A stretch of DNA of 64,000 bases from an uncultured Prochlorococcus sp. (lineage in GTDB: Bacteria > Cyanobacteriota > Cyanobacteriia > PCC-6307 > Cyanobiaceae), in the NCBI GenBank assembly GCA_902564535.1, contig CACFBG010000002.1, positions 59,785 through 123,784 on the forward strand, in the 5' to 3' direction. The translations under genes were made by a program, and so were the position numbers. This document shows, in pieces, positions 16,108-25,957 of this stretch (positions within the stretch are counted from its first letter, which is position 1; each line of letters begins with the position of its first letter). The notes under the pieces are model-generated. The model was not told the origin of the DNA, did not search any database, and worked only from the letters and a program-made list of their open reading frames with translations.

Positions 16108-16257
16108 TTAGTTTCTTTTATTATTATTAGATCCATATTCTGATGACTTATCATTTTTGGAAATTTTAGAAGCCTTCAATTCACTCCTAACCTGATTTAG
16201 CAATCTATAATGGCTTGTACTATTAAATTTTTTTAATAAGGCCTGATCCCAGGACAT
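16108..16257 (-). CDS. 49-residue conserved-type small protein
   Basis: A short gene from ATG at 16255-16257 to TAA at 16108-16110. The N-terminal half, MSWDQALLKKFNSTSHYRLL, followed by NQVRSELK, is what I recall from a small family shared by Prochlorococcus and marine Synechococcus. The C-terminal half is Ser/Asn/Lys-rich and looks unstructured. It has no membrane segment. It lies alone between tRNA-Met and the peroxiredoxin gene, and its function is unknown. Confidence 0.65.
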   Translation of the reverse strand: MSWDQALLKKFNSTSHYRLLNQVRSELKASKISKNDKSSEYGSNNNKRN

Positions 16258-16420
16258 CTTGTAAAAAAATACTATACAGACAATCTAACAAATCATTAGA
16301 TGCTGTCACGAACAACAATTTTAGGTTTAATCATGATAAATTTCAATGGTAATCAAAAAATAAGGATTACCCCCTGCTAAGGGATCAATTACTCACTCTT
16401 TATCAATCACACATTTCCCC

Positions 16421-17023
16421 ATGTCAAGTAATGAATGCCTGAGAGTAGGACAAAACGCACCTGACTTCACTGCTACAGCGGTAATTGATCAGGAATTTAA
16501 AGAGATCTCTCTATCTCAATATAGAGGAAAGTATGTGGTACTTTTCTTTTATCCACTAGATTTTACTTTTGTCTGTCCTACAGAGATTACAGCTTTTAGC
16601 GATCGATACAGTGACTTTTCTTCAAAGAATACAGAAATACTAGGAGTCTCAGTAGACAGCCAGTTTAGTCATTTAGCTTGGATACAAACACCTAGAAATC
16701 AAGGTGGAATTGGGGATATTGATTACCCATTAGTTGCAGATATTAAAAAGGAAATATCATCTGCTTATAATGTTCTTGATCCTGAAGAAGGTATTGCACT
16801 AAGAGGGTTATTTATAATTGACCCAGAAGGAGTAATAATGCATGCAACTATAAATAACCTACCTGTTGGAAGAAATGTAGATGAAACATTAAGGGTTTTA
16901 CAGGCTTTCCAATATGTTCAAAAGAATCCAGATGAAGTATGTCCAGCGAACTGGACACCTGGCGAAGCTACAATGAAACCAGATCCAGTAGGAAGTAAAG
17001 ACTTTTTCAGTAAGATAGATTGA
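16421..17023 (+). CDS. 2-Cys peroxiredoxin
   Basis: A 200-residue thiol peroxidase of the AhpC/Prx1 group, which reduces hydrogen peroxide and alkyl hydroperoxides using thioredoxin. The peroxidatic cysteine is C52 in FTFVCPTE; the resolving cysteine is near 174 in PDEVCPANW, so this is a typical 2-Cys dimer enzyme. Length is normal. It ends at a strong stem-loop shared with the convergent UPF0182 gene. In a cyanobacterium it protects the photosynthetic cell from light-driven peroxide. Confidence 0.95.
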   Translation: MSSNECLRVGQNAPDFTATAVIDQEFKEISLSQYRGKYVVLFFYPLDFTFVCPTEITAFSDRYSDFSSKNTEILGVSVDSQFSHLAWIQTPRNQGGIGDIDYPLVADIKKEISSAYNVLDPEEGIALRGLFIIDPEGVIMHATINNLPVGRNVDETLRVLQAFQYVQKNPDEVCPANWTPGEATMKPDPVGSKDFFSKID

Positions 17024-17029
17024 TTCCTT

Positions 17030-17068
17030 AATTAAAAGAGAAGGTTAATAATACCTTCTCTTTTAATT
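17030..17068. terminator. Bidirectional terminator between peroxiredoxin and UPF0182 genes
   Basis: A perfect 16-bp stem (arms 17030-17045 and 17053-17068) with loop TAATAAT. The arms begin and end in A/T runs, giving a U-rich tail in either direction. The right arm covers the stop codon of the UPF0182 gene (17063-17065), so its mRNA ends within the hairpin. Confidence 0.75.
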
Positions 17069-19834
17069 TTGTAATAATTTATTGATACCACTTTTTAAAT
17101 CTTTTTCCATAGCAATTCTCTTACCATCACTTACAACTATTCGAGTCAGAGTTGGTAACCCAGAAGTAGTTGCCTTCAAATAAACAGGTTCAACATATAA
17201 AAGAGACTCACCTAAAGGTATAACTAATAAATTTCCTTGAATGACTTCAGATCCAGCTCTATCCCATAAGCTAAATTGTTGGCTTATATCAGGATCCTGA
17301 TTAATTAAGGCCTGTATTTGCTCAGGACCAAATATAGTAGTCTGACTTGGAAAACGTAATAAAATTAATTCCCCATAATTCTTATTATCACTTCTTGCAG
17401 TTAACCAACCGGATAGATTAGGCCTTGCAAGGGGTGAGAAAGGTTGTAATAAAAGGAATTCCGAATCATTTGAAGGGGATAATTGAGCAGTTATGTGATA
17501 AGGCTCAACTGGAATTTGAAACTTTCCATATAGCTCTTTTGGAACCTCCCATATATCTTCTCCATTGTAAAATGTTCTTACATCGGTAACATGATATCTC
17601 AACAATTGTTTGACCTGAAATTTAAACATGTCTGTTGGAACTTTTAAATGGTCCCGTAAATTAATTGGCATTAAATCTATTTCGACAAATAACTCCGGGA
17701 AAATTCTATTCCATGCCTTAATTATAGGGTCATCAAGCTCGTTAATGTAAAATTTGACTCGTCCATTATATGCATCAACAATGATTTTTACACTATTCCT
17801 TATGTATCTAGCGCCCAACTTACCTTTTATAGATGAAGAATAAGGATAATGCTTAGAATAAGTATATCCTTCTACAATCCAATACTGATGTTGATTTCTA
17901 TCATAATCTTTGTAATTAGCATCAATAGGTATTGATACAAGGTAAGGTTCACCTATCAGTTCAATAAATGGAGCTATAGTCTTTATTCTTTGCTTCAACT
18001 CCCTTCTTATTAATAATCTAGAATTTTTATTTAAAACTCCTGTATTTAAAAGTCTTGGCTCCTTTAAATTAATTGATGCTATAACTCTTTGATAAATATT
18101 AGATAGTGGAATTCCTCCTGTGCCAGAATAATGATTGAAAATATTTTGATCTCCTTCAGGATAATCTAGTTCTTCTAAATCAGTAGGTGCTATAGCGTAT
18201 GGTGATTTAGTAGTACCATAATATAAGGCTGCATTGCCTATTGGTATAGAGCTTAAAATTTGCTGATCAGTTATATCTAAAAATGAATTACCAGTAATAT
18301 TTGTTGATTTACCTAAATCTTTAATAAAATATTCTGGCAATCCATCTAAGGCTTTTATATTTACTGGACTTAATGTAAAGCCGTACCCATGTGTATAAAC
18401 AAAATGTTTATTTAGCCAACTTCTGGAATTCTTGGGAAGTCTAGACTGATCCATCTGCCTTGCTGATATAATTACTTGCTGTCTCTCGTTATTGTCTGGA
18501 TTTAAGCTATATCTATCTACAGAAGCAGTTGCAAAACTATAATAAAGTCTAAGTTGTTGTAATTGTCTATTTGTGTCTAAAAGTGGTTGAGTATCCCACA
18601 ACCTGATGTTCCTTAATGTGCTCTTACCTAATTCCAGATCAGATCTTGATATCTCAGATTTAGGGTTAATTAAACGAGTCTTTATTGAATCTAGTTGGAA
18701 GGCCTTTCTTGTAGAGGTAATTGCTTCATTAATATATTTATATTCTAATGATAATTCTCTAGGTCTTACTAAGATCCATTGTAGTAGAGGCGTAAGAAGT
18801 AATTCTAGAAATAAAGGGATAATAATTAACAATGAGATAATAGTTTCTATAATAAATTTAGGGGTTTTGTAACTCTTAAAAATAAGAATTACCGAAAGAA
18901 TCAAACAGAATATAGAGGATATTGTTCGTATTGGAATATTGAAATTGACATCAAGCCATCCAGCTCCAGGGAAGAAATTATTGGTAGACCACAAAATACT
19001 GTGCCTTGATAACCATAAGGAGAGAGAAATATTTAAAAGAAGAAAAGATAATAGTTTACTTAATTTCCTAGAGGATCTAATAGAAAGAATAGGGACAGAG
19101 CAATTTGAAAATCTATTTAATGATAAGTAGTAATGACTTATCCCTAATGAAAGAGTTAATGTTGTTTGAATTAATAAAATAAATAAGACAAATGAGAAAG
19201 CTGCATATTTTGCCAGAGAAAAGCTAATATCAGAATTTAAAATCGGTTCATTTATGTTAGAATTAGGAATAGCAATAGCTAACGACCATATATGCCAGGA
19301 TCTTAAAAAGCTTATTGAAATTAAAAAAGTAGATATCAAATGAATTAATTTAATATAAAAAAACCTTCCTAGTAAGAATATAATAGGCAAACTTATAAAT
19401 ATGAATTTAAAATAAAATTTGCTAACATGTTGCTTAATTATTTCACCTAAAGAAAATAATTGCCCAGGATCAAATAAGGATATGAATGCTAAATCTAAAA
19501 CTAAGAACAATGATATTGTAAATAGAATTAATATAATAAATAAAGTTAATAAATAAAAAATATTAGAAAATCTATTATTAATTCTATTATTATTTAGAGT
19601 ATTTAAATTTGTCCATTGTAGTTGCCATTTATAAAATAGTAATCCTATGGAAAAGGTTAATATAAAACCTATTAATTGTATGGACCATTTTTTAATTAAT
19701 ACAGATGTTAGATGAAACTGTGAGAACCATAGAAGTTCAAATTGAACCCTTGACAGAGAAAATACTACTAACAGTCCAAAAAATGTATAAAGGGTTAATT
19801 TTATGGGTGTTTTCAAATCATCAAAGTCATACAT
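17063..19834 (-). CDS. UPF0182 family large membrane protein
   Basis: A 923-residue protein of the UPF0182 (COG1615) family, found in cyanobacteria and actinobacteria, with no settled function. Roughly seven hydrophobic helices fill the first ~340 residues. The remainder is a large soluble part, probably outside the cytoplasm, with family segments such as WLNKHFVYTHGYGFTLSP (~470), YPEGDQNIFNHYSGTGGIPL and RYHVTDVRTFYNGEDIWEVP (~745). Length is typical. ftsH lies 29 bases upstream on the same strand, so the two may share a transcript. Confidence 0.9.
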   Translation of the reverse strand: MYDFDDLKTPIKLTLYTFFGLLVVFSLSRVQFELLWFSQFHLTSVLIKKWSIQLIGFILTFSIGLLFYKWQLQWTNLNTLNNNRINNRFSNIFYLLTLFIILILFTISLFLVLDLAFISLFDPGQLFSLGEIIKQHVSKFYFKFIFISLPIIFLLGRFFYIKLIHLISTFLISISFLRSWHIWSLAIAIPNSNINEPILNSDISFSLAKYAAFSFVLFILLIQTTLTLSLGISHYYLSLNRFSNCSVPILSIRSSRKLSKLLSFLLLNISLSLWLSRHSILWSTNNFFPGAGWLDVNFNIPIRTISSIFCLILSVILIFKSYKTPKFIIETIISLLIIIPLFLELLLTPLLQWILVRPRELSLEYKYINEAITSTRKAFQLDSIKTRLINPKSEISRSDLELGKSTLRNIRLWDTQPLLDTNRQLQQLRLYYSFATASVDRYSLNPDNNERQQVIISARQMDQSRLPKNSRSWLNKHFVYTHGYGFTLSPVNIKALDGLPEYFIKDLGKSTNITGNSFLDITDQQILSSIPIGNAALYYGTTKSPYAIAPTDLEELDYPEGDQNIFNHYSGTGGIPLSNIYQRVIASINLKEPRLLNTGVLNKNSRLLIRRELKQRIKTIAPFIELIGEPYLVSIPIDANYKDYDRNQHQYWIVEGYTYSKHYPYSSSIKGKLGARYIRNSVKIIVDAYNGRVKFYINELDDPIIKAWNRIFPELFVEIDLMPINLRDHLKVPTDMFKFQVKQLLRYHVTDVRTFYNGEDIWEVPKELYGKFQIPVEPYHITAQLSPSNDSEFLLLQPFSPLARPNLSGWLTARSDNKNYGELILLRFPSQTTIFGPEQIQALINQDPDISQQFSLWDRAGSEVIQGNLLVIPLGESLLYVEPVYLKATTSGLPTLTRIVVSDGKRIAMEKDLKSGINKLLQN

Positions 19835-19863
19835 TTTAAATTATCAAATATATGATGAGATTG

Positions 19864-21624
19864 CTATAGAGCATGATTATTCGGTAAATCTTCTATTAAT
19901 TCATAAAACCTTTTGGATTCGATTATTTCTTCTTCAAGAAGCACTGCTACTAATTTGTCCATTAAAGCTCTTTTAGATTTCAAGAGAGATTCGACTTTAA
20001 AAAAAGCTTCAAACGCTATTTTTCTAATCTCTTTGTCTATTTTTTTATTAGTAGCTTCAGAAACTTTTGAGCGTTTATTAACTAAATCCCTACCTAAAAA
20101 TACTTCATTATTATTACTACTTGTTGATTGAGGACCTAGACTAGAAAACCCAAATTTTGTAACCATTTCCCTTGCAAGATAAGTTACATGTTCAAAATCA
20201 GAACTCGCTCCTTGGGTTACTTCACTATTTCCGAAAACTATGCTTTCTGCTGCTCTACCACCTAGAGCAACGATTATCTTGGCAAATATTCTTCCCTTTG
20301 ATATAAGTCCTGAGTCCATAACTTCTTCATCTGGCCAAAATCTGGTATAGCCTCCTATTCCTCCTTCCCTTGGCAAAAGAGAAACTTTGTCAATTTTATC
20401 TGCTAGTGGTGTAAAAGTCGCTGCCAAAGCATGGCCAATCTCGTGATAAGCAATCAATCTTTTTTGTGATGAGTCTTGAAGGGGTGTAGATGCAATTCCC
20501 ATTGAAATCCTCTCTAGTGCCCTCTCTATATGGTTATCTTCAATATTCAATTGATTTGTTCTTGCAGTAACAATAGCTGCTTCATTTAAAAGATTTGCTA
20601 ACTCAGCTCCTGAAAAACCAGGTGTTTTTGTTGCCCAATCATCTAATGATACTTTGAGTGAAAGAGGTTTAGAGCGTGCATGAACCGCCAAAATAGCTTT
20701 CCTAGCCTTTCTATCCGGAAGTGATAAATAAATGCTTCGATCGAATCTTCCTGGTCTAGTCAAAGCAGAATCAAGAACATCTGGTCTATTTGTAGCTGCA
20801 AGAAGTATTACCCCAGAATTTTCTGCAAAACCATCCATTTCTGTAAGTAATTGATTTAAGGTTTGCTCTCTTTCATCATTTCCACCGCCCAGGCCAGATC
20901 CTCGCTGTCGACCTACAGCATCAATCTCATCTATAAAGATTATGCAAGGAGCTTTTTCTTTAGCTTTACGAAATAAGTCTCTAACCCTACTTGCTCCAAC
21001 ACCTACAAATAATTCAACAAATTCAGAGGCTGCTATTGAGAAAAAAGGAACCTCAGCTTCACATGATATAGCTTTGGCTAGAAGTGTTTTACCAGTTCCT
21101 GGAGGACCTATTAATAGAATTCCTTTTGGGATTCTTGCTCCAAGCGATATTAATTTTTCTGGTTTTCTTAAAAAACAAACAATTTCCTTTAATTCTTCAG
21201 AAGCACTAGATAAACCTGCTACGTCATCGAAGAATACTTTAATATCCCCTTCGGGTTTTATTCTTTCTTGACTTCTTCCAAATCCTAGTGTCCTATTAGC
21301 AACTGAAGCAGATTTCTTTAATAGAAAAGTAACACCGATTATTACTATAGTTAGTAATGCTAAATTGCCTGTTATTCCAGCAATTGCTTGCTCTTGCTTT
21401 ATATCTCTTACTGTTAAGGGAGTTCTTGTTAATTGGGCAACACGTAGCAAATTCTGATCATTTGGGAAAACAGGAATAATAGACTTATTGCCATTACTAA
21501 AGATTACATATACTTCCCTCCTACTTGGATTTAAAATTAAGGAATCAACCTGCCCTTCTGTGATTTGACTAATCAAATCACTATAACTTTGATAATTTGA
21601 TCCTTTTTGGCTTAATTTAACCAT
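19864..21624 (-). CDS. ftsH: FtsH-family ATP-dependent zinc metalloprotease
   Basis: A 586-residue AAA+ membrane protease; cyanobacterial FtsH complexes remove damaged thylakoid proteins. The AAA module has Walker A GPPGTGKT (~168), Walker B IIFIDEID and an arginine-finger region RPGRFDRSI. The zinc protease motif is HEIGH (~394). Only one membrane helix is visible (~83-102, after the YSDLISQ start of the extracytoplasmic domain). The usual first helix is missing, and the frame upstream of the ATG runs to a stop without another start or a hydrophobic stretch. rpmF is divergent, 170 bases away. Confidence 0.9.
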   Translation of the reverse strand: MVKLSQKGSNYQSYSDLISQITEGQVDSLILNPSRREVYVIFSNGNKSIIPVFPNDQNLLRVAQLTRTPLTVRDIKQEQAIAGITGNLALLTIVIIGVTFLLKKSASVANRTLGFGRSQERIKPEGDIKVFFDDVAGLSSASEELKEIVCFLRKPEKLISLGARIPKGILLIGPPGTGKTLLAKAISCEAEVPFFSIAASEFVELFVGVGASRVRDLFRKAKEKAPCIIFIDEIDAVGRQRGSGLGGGNDEREQTLNQLLTEMDGFAENSGVILLAATNRPDVLDSALTRPGRFDRSIYLSLPDRKARKAILAVHARSKPLSLKVSLDDWATKTPGFSGAELANLLNEAAIVTARTNQLNIEDNHIERALERISMGIASTPLQDSSQKRLIAYHEIGHALAATFTPLADKIDKVSLLPREGGIGGYTRFWPDEEVMDSGLISKGRIFAKIIVALGGRAAESIVFGNSEVTQGASSDFEHVTYLAREMVTKFGFSSLGPQSTSSNNNEVFLGRDLVNKRSKVSEATNKKIDKEIRKIAFEAFFKVESLLKSKRALMDKLVAVLLEEEIIESKRFYELIEDLPNNHAL

Positions 21625-21793
21625 ACTTGTATAGTAATTAATCTCGTGGTAAAAAAAAGTAAATTTCTTGGTTCACAATAAAGCTTATTTTTAACCTTAT
21701 AGGGAAATCGAAACAACTGTCCAAAGTTAAATTAAACAATATTTGACGATAAGGAACATTAGGATGGATGATAGAAAAAATATTTTGAACTAG

Positions 21794-21970
21794 ATGGCTG
21801 TACCGAAGAAAAAAACCTCTAAAGGGAAAAGGAACCAACGGCATGCTGTTTGGAAAGCTAAAGCAGCTGATGCTGCCCAAAAGGCACTATCTATTGGCAA
21901 ATCTGTTCTAACAGGTAAAGCGCAAGGGTTTGTTTATCCAATAGATGAGGAATCTGATTCAGAAGAGTAA
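21794..21970 (+). CDS. rpmF: 50S ribosomal protein L32
   Basis: A 58-residue L32. Its start, [20 protein letters not shown], is the family hallmark; the tail is the acidic DEESDSEE seen in picocyanobacteria. It lacks the zinc-binding cysteines, as in other cysteine-free L32 forms. It is divergent from ftsH and convergent with the Ycf20-like gene, and is a single-gene unit. Confidence 0.95.
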   Translation: MAVPKKKTSKGKRNQRHAVWKAKAADAAQKALSIGKSVLTGKAQGFVYPIDEESDSEE

Positions 21971-22000
21971 GGCTTATTACTTAAAAAAAATTAAAAATAA

Positions 22001-22348
22001 TTAAGAGCCAAGTTTAAAAGCTTCTAAAACTACAGCATAAATACATCCTATCCTTAAGTTGTCAGTCACAAGTATTATTAGAGGTCTTCGATTAAATTTA
22101 ATTTTACTTCTTATTCTAATTAATACTTCTATTATAAAAACCATTAAAAAGACTATTAATATTCTATCTCCAGATTTTTGAAAGAAATAAACTGTAAGAT
22201 TACTACCCAAATAAAAGCCTAACAACATTGAAAGAATTCCCAAGCTTCTCCTCTTCCAAGGACCAACTAAAGAATTTGAAATAGGTTCAAAAATCTTATT
22301 TATTAATTTGTAAAATCTAGTATCTTGATTCTGCATCAATTTAAACAA
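22001..22348 (-). CDS. DUF565 / Ycf20-like membrane protein
   Basis: A 115-residue protein of the cyanobacterial and plastid DUF565 (Ycf20) family. The core GPWKRRSLGILSMLLGFYLG (~34-53) is characteristic, followed by two or three hydrophobic helices and a basic C-terminal part. In algae and plants Ycf20-like proteins are linked to thermal dissipation of light; a role here is inference. Its start overlaps the 3' end of the HAD gene by 13 bases, so translation is probably coupled. Confidence 0.75.
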   Translation of the reverse strand: MFKLMQNQDTRFYKLINKIFEPISNSLVGPWKRRSLGILSMLLGFYLGSNLTVYFFQKSGDRILIVFLMVFIIEVLIRIRSKIKFNRRPLIILVTDNLRIGCIYAVVLEAFKLGS

Positions 22349-23088
22349 ATAATTTTTTGCAAGTAATTAAGATCAACAATACCTTGTTGACCTACTGGAC
22401 CCTTTAGGAATTTTGCAGGCTTTGATTTGGATCCAAGTGAATCTACAATGGTAGAAGCTTTTTTGTAATCTTTTAAAGAATAATTGCACCAATCATTTAA
22501 TGTAACAAGACACTTTAGTTTAGCTGCTGTAGCAGAACTTAATCCTATAACTGAATCCTCTATAACAATAATTTCATTTGTTGATAGTCTAGAAATATTA
22601 ATCGCTTTTAAATATGGTTCTGGGTCTGGTTTATGACGTTTTACATCGTCTCCAGACACAATAAATTTAAAAGGTGAATTGTTTTTTATAATACATTTAT
22701 TCAATAGAGCAATAGATGCTTCTTTTGAGCTAGTTGTTACTATGATTTGAATAATATTTGCTAAATAAAGCTCTTGAATTAAATTGATTACCCCCGTTCT
22801 AAAAGGGATAGTGTTAGAAGATATAATTTCTTTATATAACTCTGTTTTTAACAAATGTAATGATGAAATATTTGATTCACTAAGATCTATTTTTTTTTTA
22901 TTAGCATAAAATTTAATTCTATTCTTGCCACCTCCTATTGAAAGTAACTTTTGGTAAATTTTTTTATCCCACATCCAATTAATTTTTTTTTCCTTAAAAG
23001 CTTGATTAAAAGCTACCCTATGAGCATTCATTTCTGTATCAGCGATAGTTCCATCGATGTCCCAGAAAACCGCCTTTAGCATTCCCAT
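22336..23088 (-). CDS. HAD-family phosphatase, CbbY / beta-phosphoglucomutase-like
   Basis: A 250-residue haloacid-dehalogenase hydrolase. The nucleophile motif is FWDIDGTIADTE (~8-19), motif II is IIVTTSS (~115) and motif III/IV is KPDPEPYLKAI followed by IVIEDSVIGLSSA (~176). The helical cap sits between motifs I and II, as in CbbY and phosphoglucomutase relatives. Substrate is unknown; a sugar phosphate is likely from the family. A second ATG at codon 3 (MLKAVFWD) may be the true start. The Ycf20-like gene overlaps its end. Confidence 0.85.
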   Translation of the reverse strand: MGMLKAVFWDIDGTIADTEMNAHRVAFNQAFKEKKINWMWDKKIYQKLLSIGGGKNRIKFYANKKKIDLSESNISSLHLLKTELYKEIISSNTIPFRTGVINLIQELYLANIIQIIVTTSSKEASIALLNKCIIKNNSPFKFIVSGDDVKRHKPDPEPYLKAINISRLSTNEIIVIEDSVIGLSSATAAKLKCLVTLNDWCNYSLKDYKKASTIVDSLGSKSKPAKFLKGPVGQQGIVDLNYLQKIICLN

Positions 23089-23166
23089 AAATTATCTAGA
23101 ATAAAATTACTACAATTTAAAAGTTTAAACGTTTAAAATGTATTCTACTTATATTGCTAGAAAAAT

Positions 23167-25059
23167 TTGATTTCAAGTTATACAAATAAAATTGAATGGT
23201 TTCTTCCAAAACCAGTAAGTGAAGAAATACTGAAGGAAGCTAAGTTACTTGATCCAATACGAGCGTTAATTGTTCGTAGAGGAATAACTAATATAAATGA
23301 ATTGGACAAATATCTACACCCAAAGGAACCTGAATCACCGTATTTACATTTTAGACAATTAAAAAAATCAATTTCAAGAATTAAAAAGGCTATAGAAGAA
23401 AAAGAAAAAATAGCAATTTGTGGCGATTATGACGCTGATGGTTTGACTAGTTCAACAGTTCTGTTAAAAGCACTTAAATATTTGAATGCAAAAGCTAAAG
23501 CCTCTATTCCAAGTCGTTTAGAGGATGGTTATGGCCTTAATAAGAAGATGGTTAGGAATTTGAATGAAGATGGAGTAACATTGATAATTACTGTAGATAA
23601 CGGAGTAAATGCTTCAGAAGCCTTAGAATATGCAAAAGAGAATTCAATCGATGTAATTGTTACTGACCATCATAAATTACCATCAAAATTACCTACAAGT
23701 TATTCATTAATTCATCCAGAACTTACACCAGCTGATTCAGAATATAAAATATTAGCTGGAGTAGGTTTAGCTTATTTAATTGGCAAGGAATTGTTAAAAG
23801 GAATAGTTGATGATAAAGAAATAGAAGTTTTAGATCAGTTACTATGTATCGGTACAATTGCCGACATGGCTCCTTTAAAAGGAGCGAATTATTATTGGCT
23901 AAAAAAATACATTCCACAACTTAAATTTACTACTAATAAGGGCCTTTTATCTTTGTATAAATTGTCTGGTCTTGTAGACAAGGAAATAAGTTCTCAAGAT
24001 ATAGCCTTTAAAATTGCTCCACGTATAAATGCCGCTGGAAGAATACATGATCCTCACAAAATTATTGAATTGTTCCTGGAGAATAATGAAGAAAATTCTA
24101 TGATAATTGCTAGAGAATGTGAAGAGTTAAATAAAGAAAGGAGAAAACTAGTTGATGGTATAGTTCAAGAGGCTAAGGCTATTATTGATTCATCGAATGA
24201 TTCAATTCCTTCCTTTATAGTATTAGCTCAAAATCATTGGCATCAAGGTGTAATAGGTATTGTGGCATCAAGAATTATGGATCATTATAATAGACCAACC
24301 GCAATTCTAACTAATTCCGAAAGTGGTTATTTTACTGGTTCAGCAAGGAGTTTTGAAGGTTTCTCTATAATTAAACTTCTAGAATATAGCTCAAGTGTTT
24401 TAGATCGATTTGGAGGCCATGAATATGCAGGGGGATTTAAGATTAAAGCTGAAAATTTAGGTAAATTTCAAAATAAAGTATTAAAATATAGCAATAATAT
24501 TTTAAATGAGAAATTTTTAACTAAAAACATAAAGCCCGAATCAAATTTAAAATTTTCTCAAATTAATGAATTTTTTTGTTTACAGTTAAAGAAACTTGAA
24601 CCTTTTGGAAATGACAATAAACAACCACTCTTTTGGACGGATAGTTGTAAAATAATAAAAACTTCAATTTTAAATGGTCAACATTCTAAATTTACACTTG
24701 AACAATCTGGTAATAATTTTACAGCAATTATGTGGAATAACTTAATCTCTTATAATGTTCATGATATAGTTGACATTGCTTTTCATATTTTCGAAAACGA
24801 TTGGCAAAATAAGAAAAGCATTGAATTAGAAATTATAGCTATAAAAAAATCATCAAAAAAACATATAATTACCAAAGGAAATAATATGTATTCAATAAAT
24901 TTAAATGACAATTTAATAACTATAGAAAATAAATTAGGTAATAAAATATCAGCAATAATAGATAATGATGGGATAATTAGTATTAATAGAACTGATCCAG
25001 AGGAATATATAAGAAATCTATTTGAAGAAGCATTAATAGTACTAGGGTTGAAAAATTAA
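23167..25059 (+). CDS. recJ: Single-stranded-DNA exonuclease RecJ
   Basis: A 630-residue 5'-to-3' exonuclease that works in RecF-pathway recombination and mismatch repair. The DHH phosphoesterase motifs are IAICGDYDADGLTSSTVL (~80) and VTDHHKLP (~162). DHHA1 follows with GGHEYAGGFKI (~417), then an OB-type domain. The final ~90 residues are Lys/Ile/Asn-rich and less conserved. The start is TTG at 23167, with no better upstream codon. The gene ends at a strong terminator. Confidence 0.95.
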   Translation: MISSYTNKIEWFLPKPVSEEILKEAKLLDPIRALIVRRGITNINELDKYLHPKEPESPYLHFRQLKKSISRIKKAIEEKEKIAICGDYDADGLTSSTVLLKALKYLNAKAKASIPSRLEDGYGLNKKMVRNLNEDGVTLIITVDNGVNASEALEYAKENSIDVIVTDHHKLPSKLPTSYSLIHPELTPADSEYKILAGVGLAYLIGKELLKGIVDDKEIEVLDQLLCIGTIADMAPLKGANYYWLKKYIPQLKFTTNKGLLSLYKLSGLVDKEISSQDIAFKIAPRINAAGRIHDPHKIIELFLENNEENSMIIARECEELNKERRKLVDGIVQEAKAIIDSSNDSIPSFIVLAQNHWHQGVIGIVASRIMDHYNRPTAILTNSESGYFTGSARSFEGFSIIKLLEYSSSVLDRFGGHEYAGGFKIKAENLGKFQNKVLKYSNNILNEKFLTKNIKPESNLKFSQINEFFCLQLKKLEPFGNDNKQPLFWTDSCKIIKTSILNGQHSKFTLEQSGNNFTAIMWNNLISYNVHDIVDIAFHIFENDWQNKKSIELEIIAIKKSSKKHIITKGNNMYSINLNDNLITIENKLGNKISAIIDNDGIISINRTDPEEYIRNLFEEALIVLGLKN

Positions 25060-25093
25060 ATTAATAAATTATTTAAAGCTAATGGGTTAAATT

Positions 25094-25135
25094 AAAAAAA
25101 AACATGGATAAAAATCTTATCCATGTTTTTTTTTT
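25094..25135. terminator. Strong terminator after recJ
   Basis: An 18-bp stem with core CATGGATAA/TTATCCATG (arms 25094-25111 and 25117-25134), loop AAATC, and a T run within and after the right arm. A-tract and T-tract flanks would let it also stop transcription from the convergent psb30 gene. Confidence 0.85.
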
Positions 25136-25172
25136 AATAAATTTTGTTTGTCAATTGTTATTTAGTCGACTA

Positions 25173-25295
25173 TTATAGACCTTGTCTATAGAAAATTAAG
25201 GCTATAATTGCTGGTCCAGCAAGAACAACAGCTACTAGTGGAATTAGGTTGCCCATAAATTGATTTAGGAATGTTAAACATATTCTAGTATCCAT
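25173..25295 (-). CDS. psb30: Photosystem II protein Psb30 (Ycf12)
   Basis: A 40-residue peptide (or 27 if it starts at the internal ATG at 25254-25256) with a single membrane helix: NLIPLVAVVLAGPAIIALIF followed by YRQGL-stop. The VVLAGPA core and basic Arg-Gln/Gly-Leu tail match Psb30/Ycf12, the small helix next to the PSII reaction centre near PsbJ and PsbK. The outer ATG adds MDTRICLTFLNQF, which I cannot assign. It is convergent with recJ across the terminator. Confidence 0.7.
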   Translation of the reverse strand: MDTRICLTFLNQFMGNLIPLVAVVLAGPAIIALIFYRQGL

Positions 25296-25610
25296 TGGAT
25301 ACTCTTTTAGCTTTACTAGAAAAAAAATGAAATTTCTCTTTAATAATCCAAAAATACCTAGCCGTAGGTTCTTAGGAATCTGACTAAGGACACATGACTC
25401 TTAGTTGAAAGAAGTTCATACCAGCTCAATTTTGCTCAATCACAGACTAAATTTTCTCAATCCTACTGATGAAGGCCTCAATTCAAGATATTCCTATAAA
25501 GAAAAAAACTCCTCAAAACCAGCTAATGGTCAAATATAATTAATTATCCCTTCATCAATAGTTGAAGGTGAACTAAATCCAATATCAATACCATCAAAAG
25601 GAAAGGCCTT
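25296..25610. other. 315-base gap, no gene seen
   Basis: Lies between the divergent psb30 and GDT1 genes and so must hold both promoters. I see no open frame, strong inverted repeat or RNA gene in it. Confidence 0.6.
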
Positions 25611-25955
25611 GTGCCAAATCTTGAACCTGACAAGAAAATTCCACCTGAGAATTCAGTCGATAATGATTTTGTGTCTGTACTTACAATTACCTTTACAACT
25701 GTTTTTTTAGCAGAATTAGGCGATAAGACCCAAATAGCTACCCTTCTCTTATCCGCTCAATCTGGTAAGCCACTCGTTGTTTTTTTGGGAGCTTCAATAG
25801 CGTTAATTTGCTCTAGTTTTGTAGGTGTAGTTTTAGGAAGATGGTTGGCTACTATTATTTCACCTATTAAATTTAAGTATATGGCAGGTATTACAATGAT
25901 TGGTGTAGGACTATGGATAGGCATACAAGCATGTGAATCCCTTATCAACCAATAA
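25611..25955 (+). CDS. GDT1/TMEM165 family half-size transporter, first copy
   Basis: A 114-residue membrane protein carrying one copy of the family signature ELGDKTQIATLLLSAQ (~34-49) and three hydrophobic helices. Full-length relatives such as cyanobacterial Mnx, yeast Gdt1 and human TMEM165 contain two such halves in one chain and move Mn2+ (and Ca2+). The cytosolic-looking N-terminal ~20 residues are extra. The start is GTG at 25611. The partner gene follows after 2 bases, so the two probably form an antiparallel heterodimer; the topology is inference. Confidence 0.88.
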   Translation: MPNLEPDKKIPPENSVDNDFVSVLTITFTTVFLAELGDKTQIATLLLSAQSGKPLVVFLGASIALICSSFVGVVLGRWLATIISPIKFKYMAGITMIGVGLWIGIQACESLINQ

Positions 25956-25957
25956 AA

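Noticed and set aside
20942..21271. 109-codon open frame antisense to ftsH
   Set aside because: It covers the FtsH Walker A region in reverse and has no independent start signal or family resemblance.
21638..21880. 80-codon open frame on the minus strand across the ftsH-rpmF spacer
   Set aside because: It runs antisense through the first half of rpmF, which is clearly real, and its peptide resembles no protein.
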